Source of the DNA: Acuticoccus sediminis
GTDB taxonomy: Bacteria; Pseudomonadota; Alphaproteobacteria; Rhizobiales; Amorphaceae
Reading direction: 5' to 3'
DNA: 64,000 bases
Assembly: GCF_003258595.1 (NCBI RefSeq)
Contig: NZ_QHHQ01000010.1
Span: forward strand, 62,001 to 126,000
A program made the translations under genes and the position numbers. This document shows, one piece after another, positions 36,739 through 46,618 of the stretch (its first letter is position 1; each line of letters begins with the position of its first letter). The notes beneath the pieces are model-generated. The model made no database searches, was not told the origin of the DNA, and worked only from the letters and a program-made list of their open reading frames with translations.

Positions 36739-38222
36739 CCGCCGCACGCGCCGCCGCGTCCGGTCGCTGGCACGTCGCGCTGAACCACCCCGCCGACTTC
36801 GCGACCTTCCGCGTCGCCGCCCGCACCCTCACCGCGCATGGGATCTCCTCGCGCGATGTCGACTGGTCGGTCGGCGCGCCGGACGGCGGGCTCTTCGGCG
36901 CGCCCCGTTCGGTGGACGAGTTGCCGCCCCCGCCGGCCGAGCGCATCCCCCGCGCTCCCCGCGCCTTCGTCGACCTTGCCGAGCGGCTCGTCTGCCACCG
37001 GGACATCGAGCGCTTCCACCTCGCCCACCGCCTGCTGGAGCGGTTCGCCGGGGAGCCACGCCTCCTCGAGATTGCCAGCGACCCGGACGTCGCGGCGGCG
37101 CGGACGATGGCCAAGAACGTCGACCGCTGCGCGCACAAGATGAAGGCCTTCGTCCGCTTTCGCGAGACCACGGACGCCGACGGCACGCCGCGCTACGTCG
37201 CGTGGTTCGAGCCGGAGCATCATACGCTTGACCGCACCGCCCCCTTCTTCGTGCGCCGCTTCCCGGGGATGCGCTGGTCGATCCTCACCCCCACCCGCTC
37301 CGCCCACTGGGACGGCGAGACGCTGACCCTCGCCGAGGGCGCCTCGCGCGAGGTGGCGCCGGACGGGGACGTCAACGAGGAGCTCTGGCGCACCTACTTC
37401 GGCGCGATCTTCAACCCGGCACGGCTGAAGGTGAACGCGATGCGCTCTGAGATGCCGAAGCGCTACTGGAAAAACATGCCCGAGGGCGACATGATCGCGC
37501 CCCTCATCCGCTCGGCGACCGAGCGGACGGACGGCATGGTCGCCGCGCCGACGCGTGCCCCGGTCCGCTCCACCCGCCTCGCCCGCGAGCAGGAGCGCGA
37601 GGAGGCCGAGATCGCGGCGCTGACGGACAACATCACCTCGCTGGCGGACCTGAGGCGGGCCGCCTCCCGCTGCCAGCTCTGCCCCCTCCACGCGCCGGCG
37701 ACGCAGACCGTCCACGGCGAGGGCGATCCGAACGCGCCGCTCATGTTCGTCGGCGAGCAGCCCGGCGACCAGGAGGACCTCGCCGGCCTGCCCTTCGTCG
37801 GCCCCGCCGGCCAGCTCTTCGACCGGGCGCTCGAGGCCGCCGGGATCGACCGATCGCGTGTCTTCGTCACCAACGCGGTGAAGCATTTCAAATTCGAGCC
37901 GCGCGGGAAGCGGCGGATCCACAAGACGCCCGGCGCCTCGGAGGTCTATGCCTGCAAGGTGTGGCTGGACGCGGAGCGGGCGCTCGTCAGGCCGGCGCTG
38001 ACCGTCGCTCTCGGGGCGACGGCGGCGCGGGCGCTGTCAGGCGGACCGGTCCGGATCGGCGACGTCCGGGGGAAGCTGATGAACTGGGCCGATGGTGCTC
38101 GCGGATTTGTGACCGTCCATCCGTCGTATCTCCTGCGACTCACGGACCCGGATGCGAAACAGGCGAAGCTTGAAGAATTCATAGCTGACCTGTCACGAGT
38201 GCGTGAACTGACCCCCCTATGA
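36735..38222 (+). CDS. TIGR03915-type domain fused to UdgX uracil-DNA-binding glycosylase
   Basis: A 495-residue two-domain protein. Residues 1-270 match the TIGR03915-type putative DNA-metabolism domain (RFRETTDADGTPRYVAWFEPEHH, FNPARLKVNAM, MPKRYWKNMPEG). Residues about 290-495 are a family 4-like UDG: CQLCPL for the Fe-S cluster, FVGEQPGDQEDLAGLPFVGPAG and the HPSYLLR end. The insertion RGKRRIHKTP is the UdgX signature; in characterised UdgX the His forms a covalent bond to DNA at the uracil site. Together with the coupled radical SAM gene it forms a predicted DNA repair or modification unit. Confidence 0.93.
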   Translation: MTAARAAASGRWHVALNHPADFATFRVAARTLTAHGISSRDVDWSVGAPDGGLFGAPRSVDELPPPPAERIPRAPRAFVDLAERLVCHRDIERFHLAHRLLERFAGEPRLLEIASDPDVAAARTMAKNVDRCAHKMKAFVRFRETTDADGTPRYVAWFEPEHHTLDRTAPFFVRRFPGMRWSILTPTRSAHWDGETLTLAEGASREVAPDGDVNEELWRTYFGAIFNPARLKVNAMRSEMPKRYWKNMPEGDMIAPLIRSATERTDGMVAAPTRAPVRSTRLAREQEREEAEIAALTDNITSLADLRRAASRCQLCPLHAPATQTVHGEGDPNAPLMFVGEQPGDQEDLAGLPFVGPAGQLFDRALEAAGIDRSRVFVTNAVKHFKFEPRGKRRIHKTPGASEVYACKVWLDAERALVRPALTVALGATAARALSGGPVRIGDVRGKLMNWADGARGFVTVHPSYLLRLTDPDAKQAKLEEFIADLSRVRELTPL

Positions 38223-38369
38223 GGGTTGCGATCCGGGGCCCATCGCCGCTCAGTCAGGCTGAGTTCATTAAGCCTATGCAACGGTCGCGGGTGTCACTCG
38301 TTGTCGAGGATGTCTAAGCGCCGTATCTAGTAGTTGCGTTTGGTGAAAACCGAATTTTGGGGACCTTCC

Positions 38370-39869
38370 ATGCGCCTACTGATAGCGGCCATAATTGCAG
38401 TACTTTTCGTCGGTGAAGCGGCGGCACAATCCTGCAACTCCCTTCGCAAGCAGTTGGCCGCCGCTGAGAGCGGAAGTGGCAACGTGTCGCGCCTTCAGGC
38501 GCAGCACAAAGCCTACCGATGCGATCTGCCGAGCCGCTTCGGACGCCATCAGGCGTGCGCCGGGATCGATGCGCGGCTTCGCGACGCGCGCAGCGGCGGG
38601 AACAGTCGGCAGATCGCGTCGCTGCAGCGCCGGGTGAACGACGCCTGCTCGACGCGCGTCGTCCAGCAGCGCGAACGCGCCCCGCAGCAGAGCACGATGA
38701 TGATCGGCGGCCGCGTCGTCACGGGCGTCCACACCGAGGGTCGCCGGCGCGGCGGCGGCTTCTTCTCCAACCTCTTCGGCGGCGACCGCAACCAGGACGT
38801 GGAGTACGTTCGCGGCGAGCCCGCCAGGGGCGTCGAGCGGCTGGACCTCGGCGAGGCCCGGCCTGCGCGCAACCGCGCGGCGTCGTCTGACGGGACCGAC
38901 GCCTACACCACCCTCGCCACCACGTCGGGCGGCCGCAGCAAGGGCAACCTCCGCGTCGGCAACTCACGCACGGTATGCGTGCGGCTGTGTGACGGGTTCT
39001 ATTTCCCGATCAACAACAACTCCCACTCGGACAATTACTACGACGAGCTCGCCATGTGCGTCGGCCGCTGCCCCGGCGCCGACGTCTCGCTCTACGCGCA
39101 CAGCAACGGCTCCCCGGTGGAGAGCATGCGCTCGACGATGACGGGCGAGCGCTACGTCAACCTTCCGACCGCGTTCTCCTACCGCAAGCAGATCGTCCCC
39201 GGCTGCGGCTGCCAGCCGATGTCCACCGGCGCGCCCGACGACGCGACCGTCGACCAGGTCGTCGCGTCCATGAAGAGCGAGGCCGTGGTGACCGCGTCCG
39301 CCGCGACGGCAACGGCGACCGACGCCACGCAGAGCGCCGACTGGACCCCCTATCAGGCGATCTACGACGAGACCGGCAAGCCCCTGCCCCCGCTGAAGAC
39401 CGACCGCAACTCCGAGCCGCCTGAGCGGCTGATGGGCCTCAGCCTGCCCGAGTACACCCCGCGCAAGCGTTCCGGCTCGGCGACGAGCGTGGCGATGGAC
39501 GGGTCGGACGACTTCCGCGACGTGGGCCCGCAGTTCTACTCCGAGAACGGCCCGGTGACGCCGATCGTCGCCACCAGGACGCGCGCGACGGGTTTCATGA
39601 CGACGGCGGTGACGGTGATCCCGCTCGGCACCACCACCCCGCGCAACGGCACGCCGGCTGCGGTCTCCCCGGCGGCCATCTCGGGCGGTACCGTCGCCGA
39701 GACACCGGCCCTGGAAGAAGCCGTCGATGCGCCGGCGGAGCTGGAATCCGCCGCGGTCGACACAGCGAGCGCGGTCGCCGTGTCCGCGGTCCCGGCGGCC
39801 GCGACGCAGGCCGCACCGCTCCATGCGGTGCCCCGCCCGAACCACTTCCGCGTCCGCACCGGCGGCTGA
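38370..39869 (+). CDS. DUF2865 exported protein
   Basis: A 499-residue protein with signal peptide MRLLIAAIIAVLFVGEAAAQ. The N-terminal helical region (LRKQLAAAES...RLQAQHKAY) has Cys residues. The DUF2865 core, roughly residues 190-310, holds TVCVRLCDGFYFPINNNS, ELAMCVGRCPGADVSLYAH and QIVPGCGCQP, with six cysteines. The C-terminal third is Ala/Thr/Val-rich and probably unstructured. The ATG at 38370 is chosen because it gives a normal signal peptide. DUF2865 proteins are largely restricted to Hyphomicrobiales and their function is unknown. Confidence 0.87.
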   Translation: MRLLIAAIIAVLFVGEAAAQSCNSLRKQLAAAESGSGNVSRLQAQHKAYRCDLPSRFGRHQACAGIDARLRDARSGGNSRQIASLQRRVNDACSTRVVQQRERAPQQSTMMIGGRVVTGVHTEGRRRGGGFFSNLFGGDRNQDVEYVRGEPARGVERLDLGEARPARNRAASSDGTDAYTTLATTSGGRSKGNLRVGNSRTVCVRLCDGFYFPINNNSHSDNYYDELAMCVGRCPGADVSLYAHSNGSPVESMRSTMTGERYVNLPTAFSYRKQIVPGCGCQPMSTGAPDDATVDQVVASMKSEAVVTASAATATATDATQSADWTPYQAIYDETGKPLPPLKTDRNSEPPERLMGLSLPEYTPRKRSGSATSVAMDGSDDFRDVGPQFYSENGPVTPIVATRTRATGFMTTAVTVIPLGTTTPRNGTPAAVSPAAISGGTVAETPALEEAVDAPAELESAAVDTASAVAVSAVPAAATQAAPLHAVPRPNHFRVRTGG

Positions 39870-39885
39870 CGCGCGGCCCGGCTCA

Positions 39886-39908
39886 CCGGCCGTCGCCGCG
39901 ACGGCCGG
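39886..39908 (+). terminator. Perfect GC hairpin after the DUF2865 gene
   Basis: CCGGCCGTCG (39886-39895) pairs with CGACGGCCGG (39899-39908) around a CCG loop, 16 bases after the stop. No T-run follows, so termination strength is uncertain. Confidence 0.45.
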
Positions 39909-40047
39909 ACCTCGCCGTCTCGCGTTCCAACGCACCGCATCCACGCGATTTTGCACAGTGGCCAGGGAAGCCTGACCGCCCGGCTAGCAGGACCGGCATG
40001 GAGCGCGCTTGACGTGCGTGAACGGACGGTGCCGCCCGGAACGACCT

Positions 40048-41403
40048 TCAGCCAGCCCGGGCGAGCGCGGCCTCGAGCCGGCGTGCGGTGGCGTCGCGGC
40101 CGAGGAGCAGGAAGAACGGGCCGAGCTCGGGCCCCTTCTCCTCGCCGGTCAACGCGAGGCGCAGCGGCATGAAGAGAGCCTTGCCCTTCGCGCCCGTCGC
40201 CGCCTTCACCGCACTGGTCCAGCCCTTGAACGTCCCCTCGTCCCACGGCTCGGCCGGGAGCGCCTGGAGCGCGGCCTCGAGCACCGGACGGTCGGCGCTG
40301 CCCGGCTGCACCGCCGCCGGCCCGTCGCGCAGGATCGCGATCCACGGACCGATGTCCCGCCGCCGGCCGAGGTTTCCGCGCAGCGCCGCCCAGACCGCGG
40401 GGTCCGTCACGCCGTAGGTCTCGGCGAGCCACGGAGCGACGGCCTCGAACGGCATCTCGTGCAGCAGCGCGGCGTTGAGGCGCTCCACGTCGGCGGGGTC
40501 GAACGTCGCCGGCCCGCGCGAGATCGAGGCGAGGTCCGCCCGGGCGCACAGCGCCGCGAGGTCGGCCACCGGCTCCACCGGGTGCGACGTTCCGGTCAGC
40601 ACCGCGAGCGAGGCGACCGCCATCGGCTCCACCTCCTCCGCCCGCAGCCGGGTCAGAGACAGCGGATTGTCCCGCTTCGACAGCGGCTCGCCGTCGGCGC
40701 GGGTCAGCAGATTGTGGTGGCCGAAGTCCGGCGCCGCGGCGCCCAGCGCCTCGAAGATCGCGATCTGTACGCCTGTGTTGGTGATGTGGTCCTCGCCGCG
40801 CACGACGAGGGTGACGCCCATGTCGATATCGTCGACCACGGAGGTCAGGGTGTAGAGGTAGGTCCCGTCCTCGCGAACAAGGACCGGGTCGGAGATCGAG
40901 TCGAGGTTGACCATCTGCTCGCCGCGGCAGCGGTCGTCCCAGGTCCGCGCCCCGTCCGGCAGCCGGAAGCGCCAGTGCGGACGGCGCCCCTCCGCCTCGT
41001 ATGCCGCCTTCTCGCCGGGCGTCAGCGCGAGGCCGGCGCGGTCGTAGACGGGCGGGCGGCCACGGGCGCGCTGCAGCGCGCGCTTGCGCTCCAGCTCCTC
41101 CGGCGTCTCGTAGCAGGCGTAGAGCGCCCCCGCCGCGCGCAGCCGGTCGGCGGCGGCGTCGTAGAAGGCCAGCCGCTCGGACTGCCGCTCCAGCCGCGAC
41201 GGCTCGATACCGAGCCATGCGAGGTCCGCCTCGATCGCCGCGGCGTACTCCGCCCGGGACCGCTCCACGTCCGTGTCGTCGAAGCGCAGGATGAAGCTGC
41301 CGCCGGTCTGCACGGCGACGGCGTAGTTGTAGAGCGCCGTTCGGGCGTTACCGATGTGGATCTCGCCGGTCGGCGACGGTGCAAAGCGGACGGTTTCAGG
41401 CAT
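40048..41403 (-). CDS. gltX: Glutamate--tRNA ligase (GluRS2 type)
   Basis: A 451-residue class I aminoacyl-tRNA synthetase. The signature [16 protein letters not shown] carries the HIGH-like motif and the second ATP motif is PLSKRDN. The catalytic domain ends around residue 280, and the shortened anticodon-binding part fits alphaproteobacterial GluRS2. Many alphaproteobacteria have two GluRS, one of which may charge tRNA-Gln for GatCAB. ATG at 41403 was chosen; a GTG directly before it is also possible. It overlaps the upstream NadE-like gene by eight bases. Confidence 0.93.
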   Translation of the reverse strand: MPETVRFAPSPTGEIHIGNARTALYNYAVAVQTGGSFILRFDDTDVERSRAEYAAAIEADLAWLGIEPSRLERQSERLAFYDAAADRLRAAGALYACYETPEELERKRALQRARGRPPVYDRAGLALTPGEKAAYEAEGRRPHWRFRLPDGARTWDDRCRGEQMVNLDSISDPVLVREDGTYLYTLTSVVDDIDMGVTLVVRGEDHITNTGVQIAIFEALGAAAPDFGHHNLLTRADGEPLSKRDNPLSLTRLRAEEVEPMAVASLAVLTGTSHPVEPVADLAALCARADLASISRGPATFDPADVERLNAALLHEMPFEAVAPWLAETYGVTDPAVWAALRGNLGRRRDIGPWIAILRDGPAAVQPGSADRPVLEAALQALPAEPWDEGTFKGWTSAVKAATGAKGKALFMPLRLALTGEEKGPELGPFFLLLGRDATARRLEAALARAG

Positions 41404-42919
41404 CACGATATCGGTTGGTGATCGGGTAGCGTCGGTCTCCGGCCGGCCGGGGTGCCAGCCGCAGACGGGGTGTCGAGCGGCGCCGCATGACCTCGCCGTC
41501 GGCCACCCTCTCGGCCACCCATCGCACGGATCTAGCCTCGTAGCCGTCCTTAACCAGCTCGTCCACGCTGGCGTCGCCGTCGAGGAGCTCGGTCAGGATC
41601 CGGTCGAGCAGGTCGTCGTTCGCCGGCGCTCCCTCGAGGCCGCACGGCGCCTCGATCAGCGCCGCGGCGACCACCGGTCCCTCCGGCCCCTGCGCGCCGT
41701 CCGGGCGGGTGGCGTTGCGCCACCGGGCGAGCGCCTTCACCTCGCTGCGGCAGAGCTCGGCCATCGGGTTCACGCCGCGGCCGACCGGCCCGGCGCCCAG
41801 CGCGACGGTCGACGAGCTGGCCGAGCGCACGATGAGCCCGCCCGTGCCGACCGCCTCCAGCACCGCGTCCGCCATGCCCCGGCGCAGCACCGCGCCGTCC
41901 GCGGCGCCGAAGTCGCCGGAGGGTAGCGCCAGCCGGCGGCACGCGAGGCCGAAGGGCGCGGCGACGCCGGTCTCGTCGAAGGCGACCGCCTCGACCCGGT
42001 CGGCGCCCACCGCGTCGACTGAGATGGCGGCGGCGACGGCGGACTCCACGTCGTCCTCCAGCGCCAAGACGATCCGGTCCGCGCGCTTGAGGCGCACCAG
42101 GTCGCGCAGGCCCAGCACCGACGCCGACCAGATCGCGGCCTCCCCGTCAGGCAACGCGATCCGCTCGCCCGGTTCCAGCGTCCACCCGTCGTACGACCGG
42201 CGGAAGACGAGCCGCGCCGAGGTGGAGGTGAAGGCCGGGAGCTGATGCGTCAGCCGGCGGTCCGCCCCCAGCGCAAACGACGCACCGTCGAAGACGTATT
42301 CGTCGCGCCCGCCGACCGCGTTCACCACCACCAGCGGCAATTCGCTCTCGACCACCCGGGCGACGGCGATGTTGAGCCGCCGGTCCGCCTCGTAGGGCGT
42401 GTAGGGCGAGGCGACCGGCGCGATGAGGATCTCCGCCCCCGTCTCGGCGAGGCACTCCACCACGTCCGCGCCGAGGAGGTCCTCGCCGATGGGAAGGCCG
42501 ATGCGCACCCCGGCGATGTCCACCGGCCCCGGCATGTCCGCCGAGGCGAAGGCGCGCGACTCGTCGAACGGCCCCGCGTCGACCTCAACCTTGTGGCGCA
42601 CCTTGTCGACGCGGCCGTTCTGCAGGATGGCGCAGGCGTTGGTGAGGCGCCCCTCCTCCAGCCAGGGGGTGCCGATGGCGACGGCCGGGCCGTCGGCGAG
42701 CGCCGCCGCCAGTGCCTCCACCTCGGTCATCGCCTGCTCGGCGAAACCGTGGCGCCGGGCGAGGTCCCAAAGCGGGGCGCCGGAGAGGAACAGCTCGGGA
42801 AAGACCACCAGATCGGCCCTGGCGCTTCGGCAGGCCGCTTCGGCCATGGCGCAGTTGCCGGGAAGGTCGCCCAGCACGGGATCGAGCTGCTGGATCGAGA
42901 CGGTAAAGGTGTCGCGCAT
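41396..42919 (-). CDS. NadE-like protein with both active sites degenerate
   Basis: A 507-residue protein that matches glutamine-dependent NAD+ synthetase along its length: an N-terminal nitrilase-type glutaminase domain ([16 protein letters not shown]) and a C-terminal synthetase domain ending [11 protein letters not shown]. The glutaminase Cys is replaced (LPIGEDL for PICED). The synthetase P-loop SGGIDS is ALEDDVES. The TTGNKSE block is RSASSST, and about 40 residues are missing compared with active enzymes of about 550. Ligand residues such as the Lys of RHKVEVD remain. It cannot be an ordinary NAD+ synthase. It overlaps gltX, so both are translated together. Confidence 0.85.
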   Translation of the reverse strand: MRDTFTVSIQQLDPVLGDLPGNCAMAEAACRSARADLVVFPELFLSGAPLWDLARRHGFAEQAMTEVEALAAALADGPAVAIGTPWLEEGRLTNACAILQNGRVDKVRHKVEVDAGPFDESRAFASADMPGPVDIAGVRIGLPIGEDLLGADVVECLAETGAEILIAPVASPYTPYEADRRLNIAVARVVESELPLVVVNAVGGRDEYVFDGASFALGADRRLTHQLPAFTSTSARLVFRRSYDGWTLEPGERIALPDGEAAIWSASVLGLRDLVRLKRADRIVLALEDDVESAVAAAISVDAVGADRVEAVAFDETGVAAPFGLACRRLALPSGDFGAADGAVLRRGMADAVLEAVGTGGLIVRSASSSTVALGAGPVGRGVNPMAELCRSEVKALARWRNATRPDGAQGPEGPVVAAALIEAPCGLEGAPANDDLLDRILTELLDGDASVDELVKDGYEARSVRWVAERVADGEVMRRRSTPRLRLAPRPAGDRRYPITNRYRDA

Positions 42920-43249
42920 CAGGTCCTGTCAGGTCATCGGCATCGCGGGCCGGTGCCGCGCTCCTTAGCCTGATCTCCCTGCCGGACGAAAGGCGGCGGC
43001 GCGCCGCGACCACCGGCATGCCCCCTGGCCGCGCCTGCGACGACACCTCGCGGACCGACCGGCGCCGCGCGAGGGGACCGGCGAGACGGCGACGGTCCGC
43101 AGGGCACGCGCGGCCATCCGGCGACAGCCCGGCAGCGGGGACGCGCGTTCGCCGCCTTCGCTGTGACTGTTCACGCAGCGCGTCGGCCCGCGCGGGCCGG
43201 CCGCCAGAACGAAGGGGCGGAGCCGGAGCCCCGCCGCCGTTTCCCGCCT
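42920..43249. other. 330-bp stretch without a gene
   Basis: Between the divergently placed starts and stops of the NadE-like and DAHP synthase genes, both on the minus strand. It holds GC-rich sequence with short self-complementary GCGGCGCGCCGC around 42989-43000 but no credible frame. The promoter of the NadE-like/gltX pair is expected here. Confidence 0.5.
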
Positions 43250-44650
43250 TTACGCCGCCTTGCGGGCGGTGCGGTCGCGCTTCTCGGCCTGGAGGTTCTC
43301 GGCCATCAGGAACGCCAGCTCGATCGCCTGCTCCGCGTTGAGGCGCGGGTCGCAGTGCGTGTGATAGCGGTCCGAAAGCGTCTCCTCCGTCACCGCGCGG
43401 GCGCCGCCGGTGCACTCGGTGACGTTGGTGCCGGTCATCTCGATGTGGATGCCGCCGGCGTGCGTGCCTTCCGCCCGGTGCACTGCGAAGAAGGACTGCA
43501 CCTCCTTCAGGATCCGGTCGAACGGACGGGTCTTGAAGCCGGCCGCCGAGATGGTGTTGCCGTGCATCGGGTCGCACGACCAAACCACCTTCTTGCCCTC
43601 GCGCTCCACCGCGCGGATCAGCGCCGGCAGGTGGTCGAGCACCTTGTCCGCGCCGAAGCGGCAGATCAGCGTCATCCGGCCCGCCTCGTTGTGCGGGTTG
43701 AGGATGTCGAGCAGCTCCAGCAGGCCGTCCGGCGACAACGACGGGCCGCACTTGAGGCCCAGCGGGTTGTTGACGCCACGGCAGTACTCGACGTGCGCAT
43801 GGTCCGGCTGGCGGGTGCGATCGCCGATCCAGATCATGTGGCCGGAGGTCGAGTAATAATCGCCGGTCAGCGAGTCGACGCGGGTGAACGCCTGCTCATA
43901 GCCCAGCAGCAGAGCCTCGTGGGAGGTGTAGAGCTCGGTCGACTGAAGCTGCGGCGTCGACTCGGCGGAGACGCCGCAGGCGCGCATGAACTCGAGCGCC
44001 TCGGTGATCCGATCGGCCAAGGCACGATAGCGATGGCCCTGAGGCGAGTCCTCCACGAAGCCCAGCATCCAGGAGTGGACGTTGTCGAGGTTCGCGTAGC
44101 CGCCCTGGGCGAAGGCACGCAGGAGGTTGAGCGTCGCGGCGGACTGCCGGTAGGCCATCTCCATCCGCTGCGGATCCGGGGTGCGCCCCTCCGGCGTGAA
44201 GGCGATGTCGTTGACGATGTCGCCCTTGTAGGACGGCAGCTCCAGCCCGTCGCGCTTCTCCATCGGCGACGACCGCGGCTTGGCGAACTGCCCTGCGATG
44301 CGGCCGACCTTGGTCACCGACGACGCCGACCCGTAGGTCAGGACGACGGCCATCTGCAGGAAGACGCGGAAGAAATCGCGGATGCCGTCCGGGTGATGCT
44401 CGGCGAACGCCTCGGCGCAGTCACCGCCCTGGAGCAGGAAACCACGACCCTCGGAGATCTCGGCAAGCTCGGCCTTGAGCGCGCGTGCCTCACCTGCAAA
44501 AACGAGCGGCGGCCAGGACGCAAGGCGTGTCTCCACGGCTTCCAGAGCCGCGGCATCGGGATAGTCAGGGATCTGCTTGACCGGTTTGGAACGCCAGCTG
44601 GACGGACTCCAGCCTGGCGCGCTGTGGCGAAGCGGTGTCTCGTTTTTCAT
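43250..44650 (-). CDS. 3-deoxy-7-phosphoheptulonate synthase, class II
   Basis: A 466-residue DAHP synthase of the plant/class II type, the first step of the shikimate pathway. Recognisable blocks are [32 protein letters not shown], the metal-binding Cys at [17 protein letters not shown] and [16 protein letters not shown]. The length fits the family. Class II enzymes are standard in alphaproteobacteria. It is a single-gene unit on the minus strand, 18 bases before the GGCT-like gene stop in the opposite reading order. Confidence 0.96.
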   Translation of the reverse strand: MKNETPLRHSAPGWSPSSWRSKPVKQIPDYPDAAALEAVETRLASWPPLVFAGEARALKAELAEISEGRGFLLQGGDCAEAFAEHHPDGIRDFFRVFLQMAVVLTYGSASSVTKVGRIAGQFAKPRSSPMEKRDGLELPSYKGDIVNDIAFTPEGRTPDPQRMEMAYRQSAATLNLLRAFAQGGYANLDNVHSWMLGFVEDSPQGHRYRALADRITEALEFMRACGVSAESTPQLQSTELYTSHEALLLGYEQAFTRVDSLTGDYYSTSGHMIWIGDRTRQPDHAHVEYCRGVNNPLGLKCGPSLSPDGLLELLDILNPHNEAGRMTLICRFGADKVLDHLPALIRAVEREGKKVVWSCDPMHGNTISAAGFKTRPFDRILKEVQSFFAVHRAEGTHAGGIHIEMTGTNVTECTGGARAVTEETLSDRYHTHCDPRLNAEQAIELAFLMAENLQAEKRDRTARKAA

Positions 44651-44668
44651 GGCGCTTACCCAACACGT

Positions 44669-45235
44669 TCAGGGAAGCGCTTCATCCGTCGACATGAACG
44701 TGGCGTCAACCATTCTTAGCATCCGATCGCTCAAGTCGCGCTCGTTTTCGGTCAACTGTTGTGCACGTGGGTAACGGGGTGCCGCACGATCGTCTAAAAT
44801 CGGGACATGCCACCCGTCGGTGGTGGCCATGAAGCGCTCCACCCCGGCCTCGCCGAATTCCCTCAGGAAACCCTGGATGACCACGTCGACGTAGGACAGG
44901 TGGACCGGGTTGCCGGCATCGCCGAACCGGTCCGCCTCCGCGTTGGCGCGAAAGATCAGCGCACCGGCGCCCAGCGCCTCGGCCGCGAGGGCGTCGTAGC
45001 GATATTCGCGCGCGTCGATCACCGGGCGGTAGTCGTCGTCGAAAGTGACGAGAAGGCCCTCGATCGTGTCGTCGCCCGGTACCACCGAGAGCGCGCAGAC
45101 GCCGCCCGCATGGGCGACGCTGCTGGCCCGCCACGCCCGGCGCCACCCCTTCAGGCTGACCGGCTCCGCCGAGACGTGCGGCGGAAGCGTGTTGCGGTTG
45201 ACCAGCGAGCCGTAGCCGAAGACCGAAAACGTCAC
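44669..45235 (-). CDS. Gamma-glutamylcyclotransferase-like fold protein
   Basis: A 188-residue protein beginning FSVFGYGSLVN, the substrate-loop motif of the GGCT/ChaC-like superfamily. The middle LKGWRRAWRAS and the later DDYRPVIDAREYRY also fit this fold. The GTG start overlaps the glutathione reductase stop by four bases (GTGA). That pairing suggests glutathione or gamma-glutamyl metabolism, but the catalytic Glu could not be placed with confidence. Confidence 0.75.
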   Translation of the reverse strand: MTFSVFGYGSLVNRNTLPPHVSAEPVSLKGWRRAWRASSVAHAGGVCALSVVPGDDTIEGLLVTFDDDYRPVIDAREYRYDALAAEALGAGALIFRANAEADRFGDAGNPVHLSYVDVVIQGFLREFGEAGVERFMATTDGWHVPILDDRAAPRYPRAQQLTENERDLSDRMLRMVDATFMSTDEALP

Positions 45236-46614
45236 GCTGCCTTCCGCCTCAGCTGCGCAGACGGGGTGCGCATCGTCACCAGCTCCTCGGCGGCGGTCGG
45301 GTGCACCGCGACGGTCGCGTCGAAGTCGGCCTTGGTGGCGCCCATCTTCACGGCGATGCCGAGGAGCTGCGCCATCTCGCCCGCCCCATGGCCGACGACG
45401 TGGACGCCGAGCACCTTGTCGGTCTCCGCATCGACCAGCACCTTCATCAGCATCCGCTCGTCACGGCCCGAGAGGGTGGCGAGCATGGGCCGGAAGGAGG
45501 CGCGGTAGACGTCGACCGCGTCGAACGCCTCGGCCGCCTCCGCCTCGGTCAGGCCGACGGTGCCGATCTCCGGCTGCGAGAAGACCGCCGTCGGGATCAG
45601 GGTGTGGTCGACGTGCCGGGGCGTGTTGCCGAACACGGTGTCGGCGAAGGCATGCCCCTCGCGGATCGCCACCGGCGTGAGGTTCACGCGGTTCGTGACG
45701 TCGCCGATCGCGTAGATCGACGGCACCGAGGAGCGGCTCTCGTAATTGACCTTCACGGCGCCGACGGCGTCTAGCTCGACGCCGGCGTTCTCGAGCCCCA
45801 GCCCCTCGGTCGCCGGGCGGCGGCCGGTGGCAAAGAGGATCTCGTCCGCCACGAGGGACTTGCCGGTCGACAGGTCCGCCGTGATCCCGTCCGCGTCCTT
45901 CGTGAGCTTGGTGAAGATCGCGTCGAACTCGAACCTGACGCCGCGCTTCTCCATCTCGGAACGCACGCAGGCTCGGACCTCGTCGTCGAACCCGCGCAGG
46001 ATTTCCGGCCCGCGGTAGACGAGCGTCGTATCCGCGCCGAGGCCGTTGAAGATCCCCGCGAACTCGACCGCGATGTAGCCGCCGCCGGCGATCACCACGC
46101 GGCGCGGCATCTTCTTCAGGTAGAACACCTCGTTCGAGGTGATGACGTGCTCGATGCCCGACAGGCTCATGTCGAGCCAGGGCGTCCCGCCCGTGGCGAC
46201 GAGGATGATCCGCGCCGTGACGACGCGGTCCTCGGCGCAGATGCGCACCTGGTGCGGCCCTTCCACGACGGCGCGGCTCTGGAACAGCTCGGCGCCGGAG
46301 GCGGTCAGGTTGCGGATGTAGATCGCGTTCAGCCGGTCGATCTCGGCATCCTTGTGCGCGATGAGGGTCGTCCAGTCGAACGTCGCCTCGGGCACGGTCC
46401 AGCCGTAGCCCTTCGCGTCCTCGAACGCCTCGGAGAAGGCGCTCGCGTAGACCATCAGCTTCTTCGGCACGCAGCCGCGGATGACGCAGGTTCCGCCGAC
46501 GCGATGCTCTTCCGCAACGGCGACCTTGGCGCCGTACTGCGCGGCGATGCGCGCCGCGCGGACCCCGCCGGAGCCCGCGCCGATGACGAAGAGATCGTAG
46601 TCGAACTCGGGCAC
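45232..46614 (-). CDS. gor: Glutathione-disulfide reductase
   Basis: A 460-residue FAD flavoenzyme that reduces GSSG with NADPH. The redox disulfide is GGTCVIRGCVPKKL near residues 41-54. The N-terminal FAD loop is VIGAGSGGVRAARIA, the NADP site is GGGYIAVEFAGIFNGLGADTTLVYRG with the Arg that favours NADP, and the C-terminal partner His is in AVHPTAAEELVT. It overlaps the GGCT-like gene downstream and follows the DUF2059 gene by four bases, all on the minus strand. Confidence 0.96.
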   Translation of the reverse strand: MPEFDYDLFVIGAGSGGVRAARIAAQYGAKVAVAEEHRVGGTCVIRGCVPKKLMVYASAFSEAFEDAKGYGWTVPEATFDWTTLIAHKDAEIDRLNAIYIRNLTASGAELFQSRAVVEGPHQVRICAEDRVVTARIILVATGGTPWLDMSLSGIEHVITSNEVFYLKKMPRRVVIAGGGYIAVEFAGIFNGLGADTTLVYRGPEILRGFDDEVRACVRSEMEKRGVRFEFDAIFTKLTKDADGITADLSTGKSLVADEILFATGRRPATEGLGLENAGVELDAVGAVKVNYESRSSVPSIYAIGDVTNRVNLTPVAIREGHAFADTVFGNTPRHVDHTLIPTAVFSQPEIGTVGLTEAEAAEAFDAVDVYRASFRPMLATLSGRDERMLMKVLVDAETDKVLGVHVVGHGAGEMAQLLGIAVKMGATKADFDATVAVHPTAAEELVTMRTPSAQLRRKAA

Positions 46615-46618
46615 GGCC

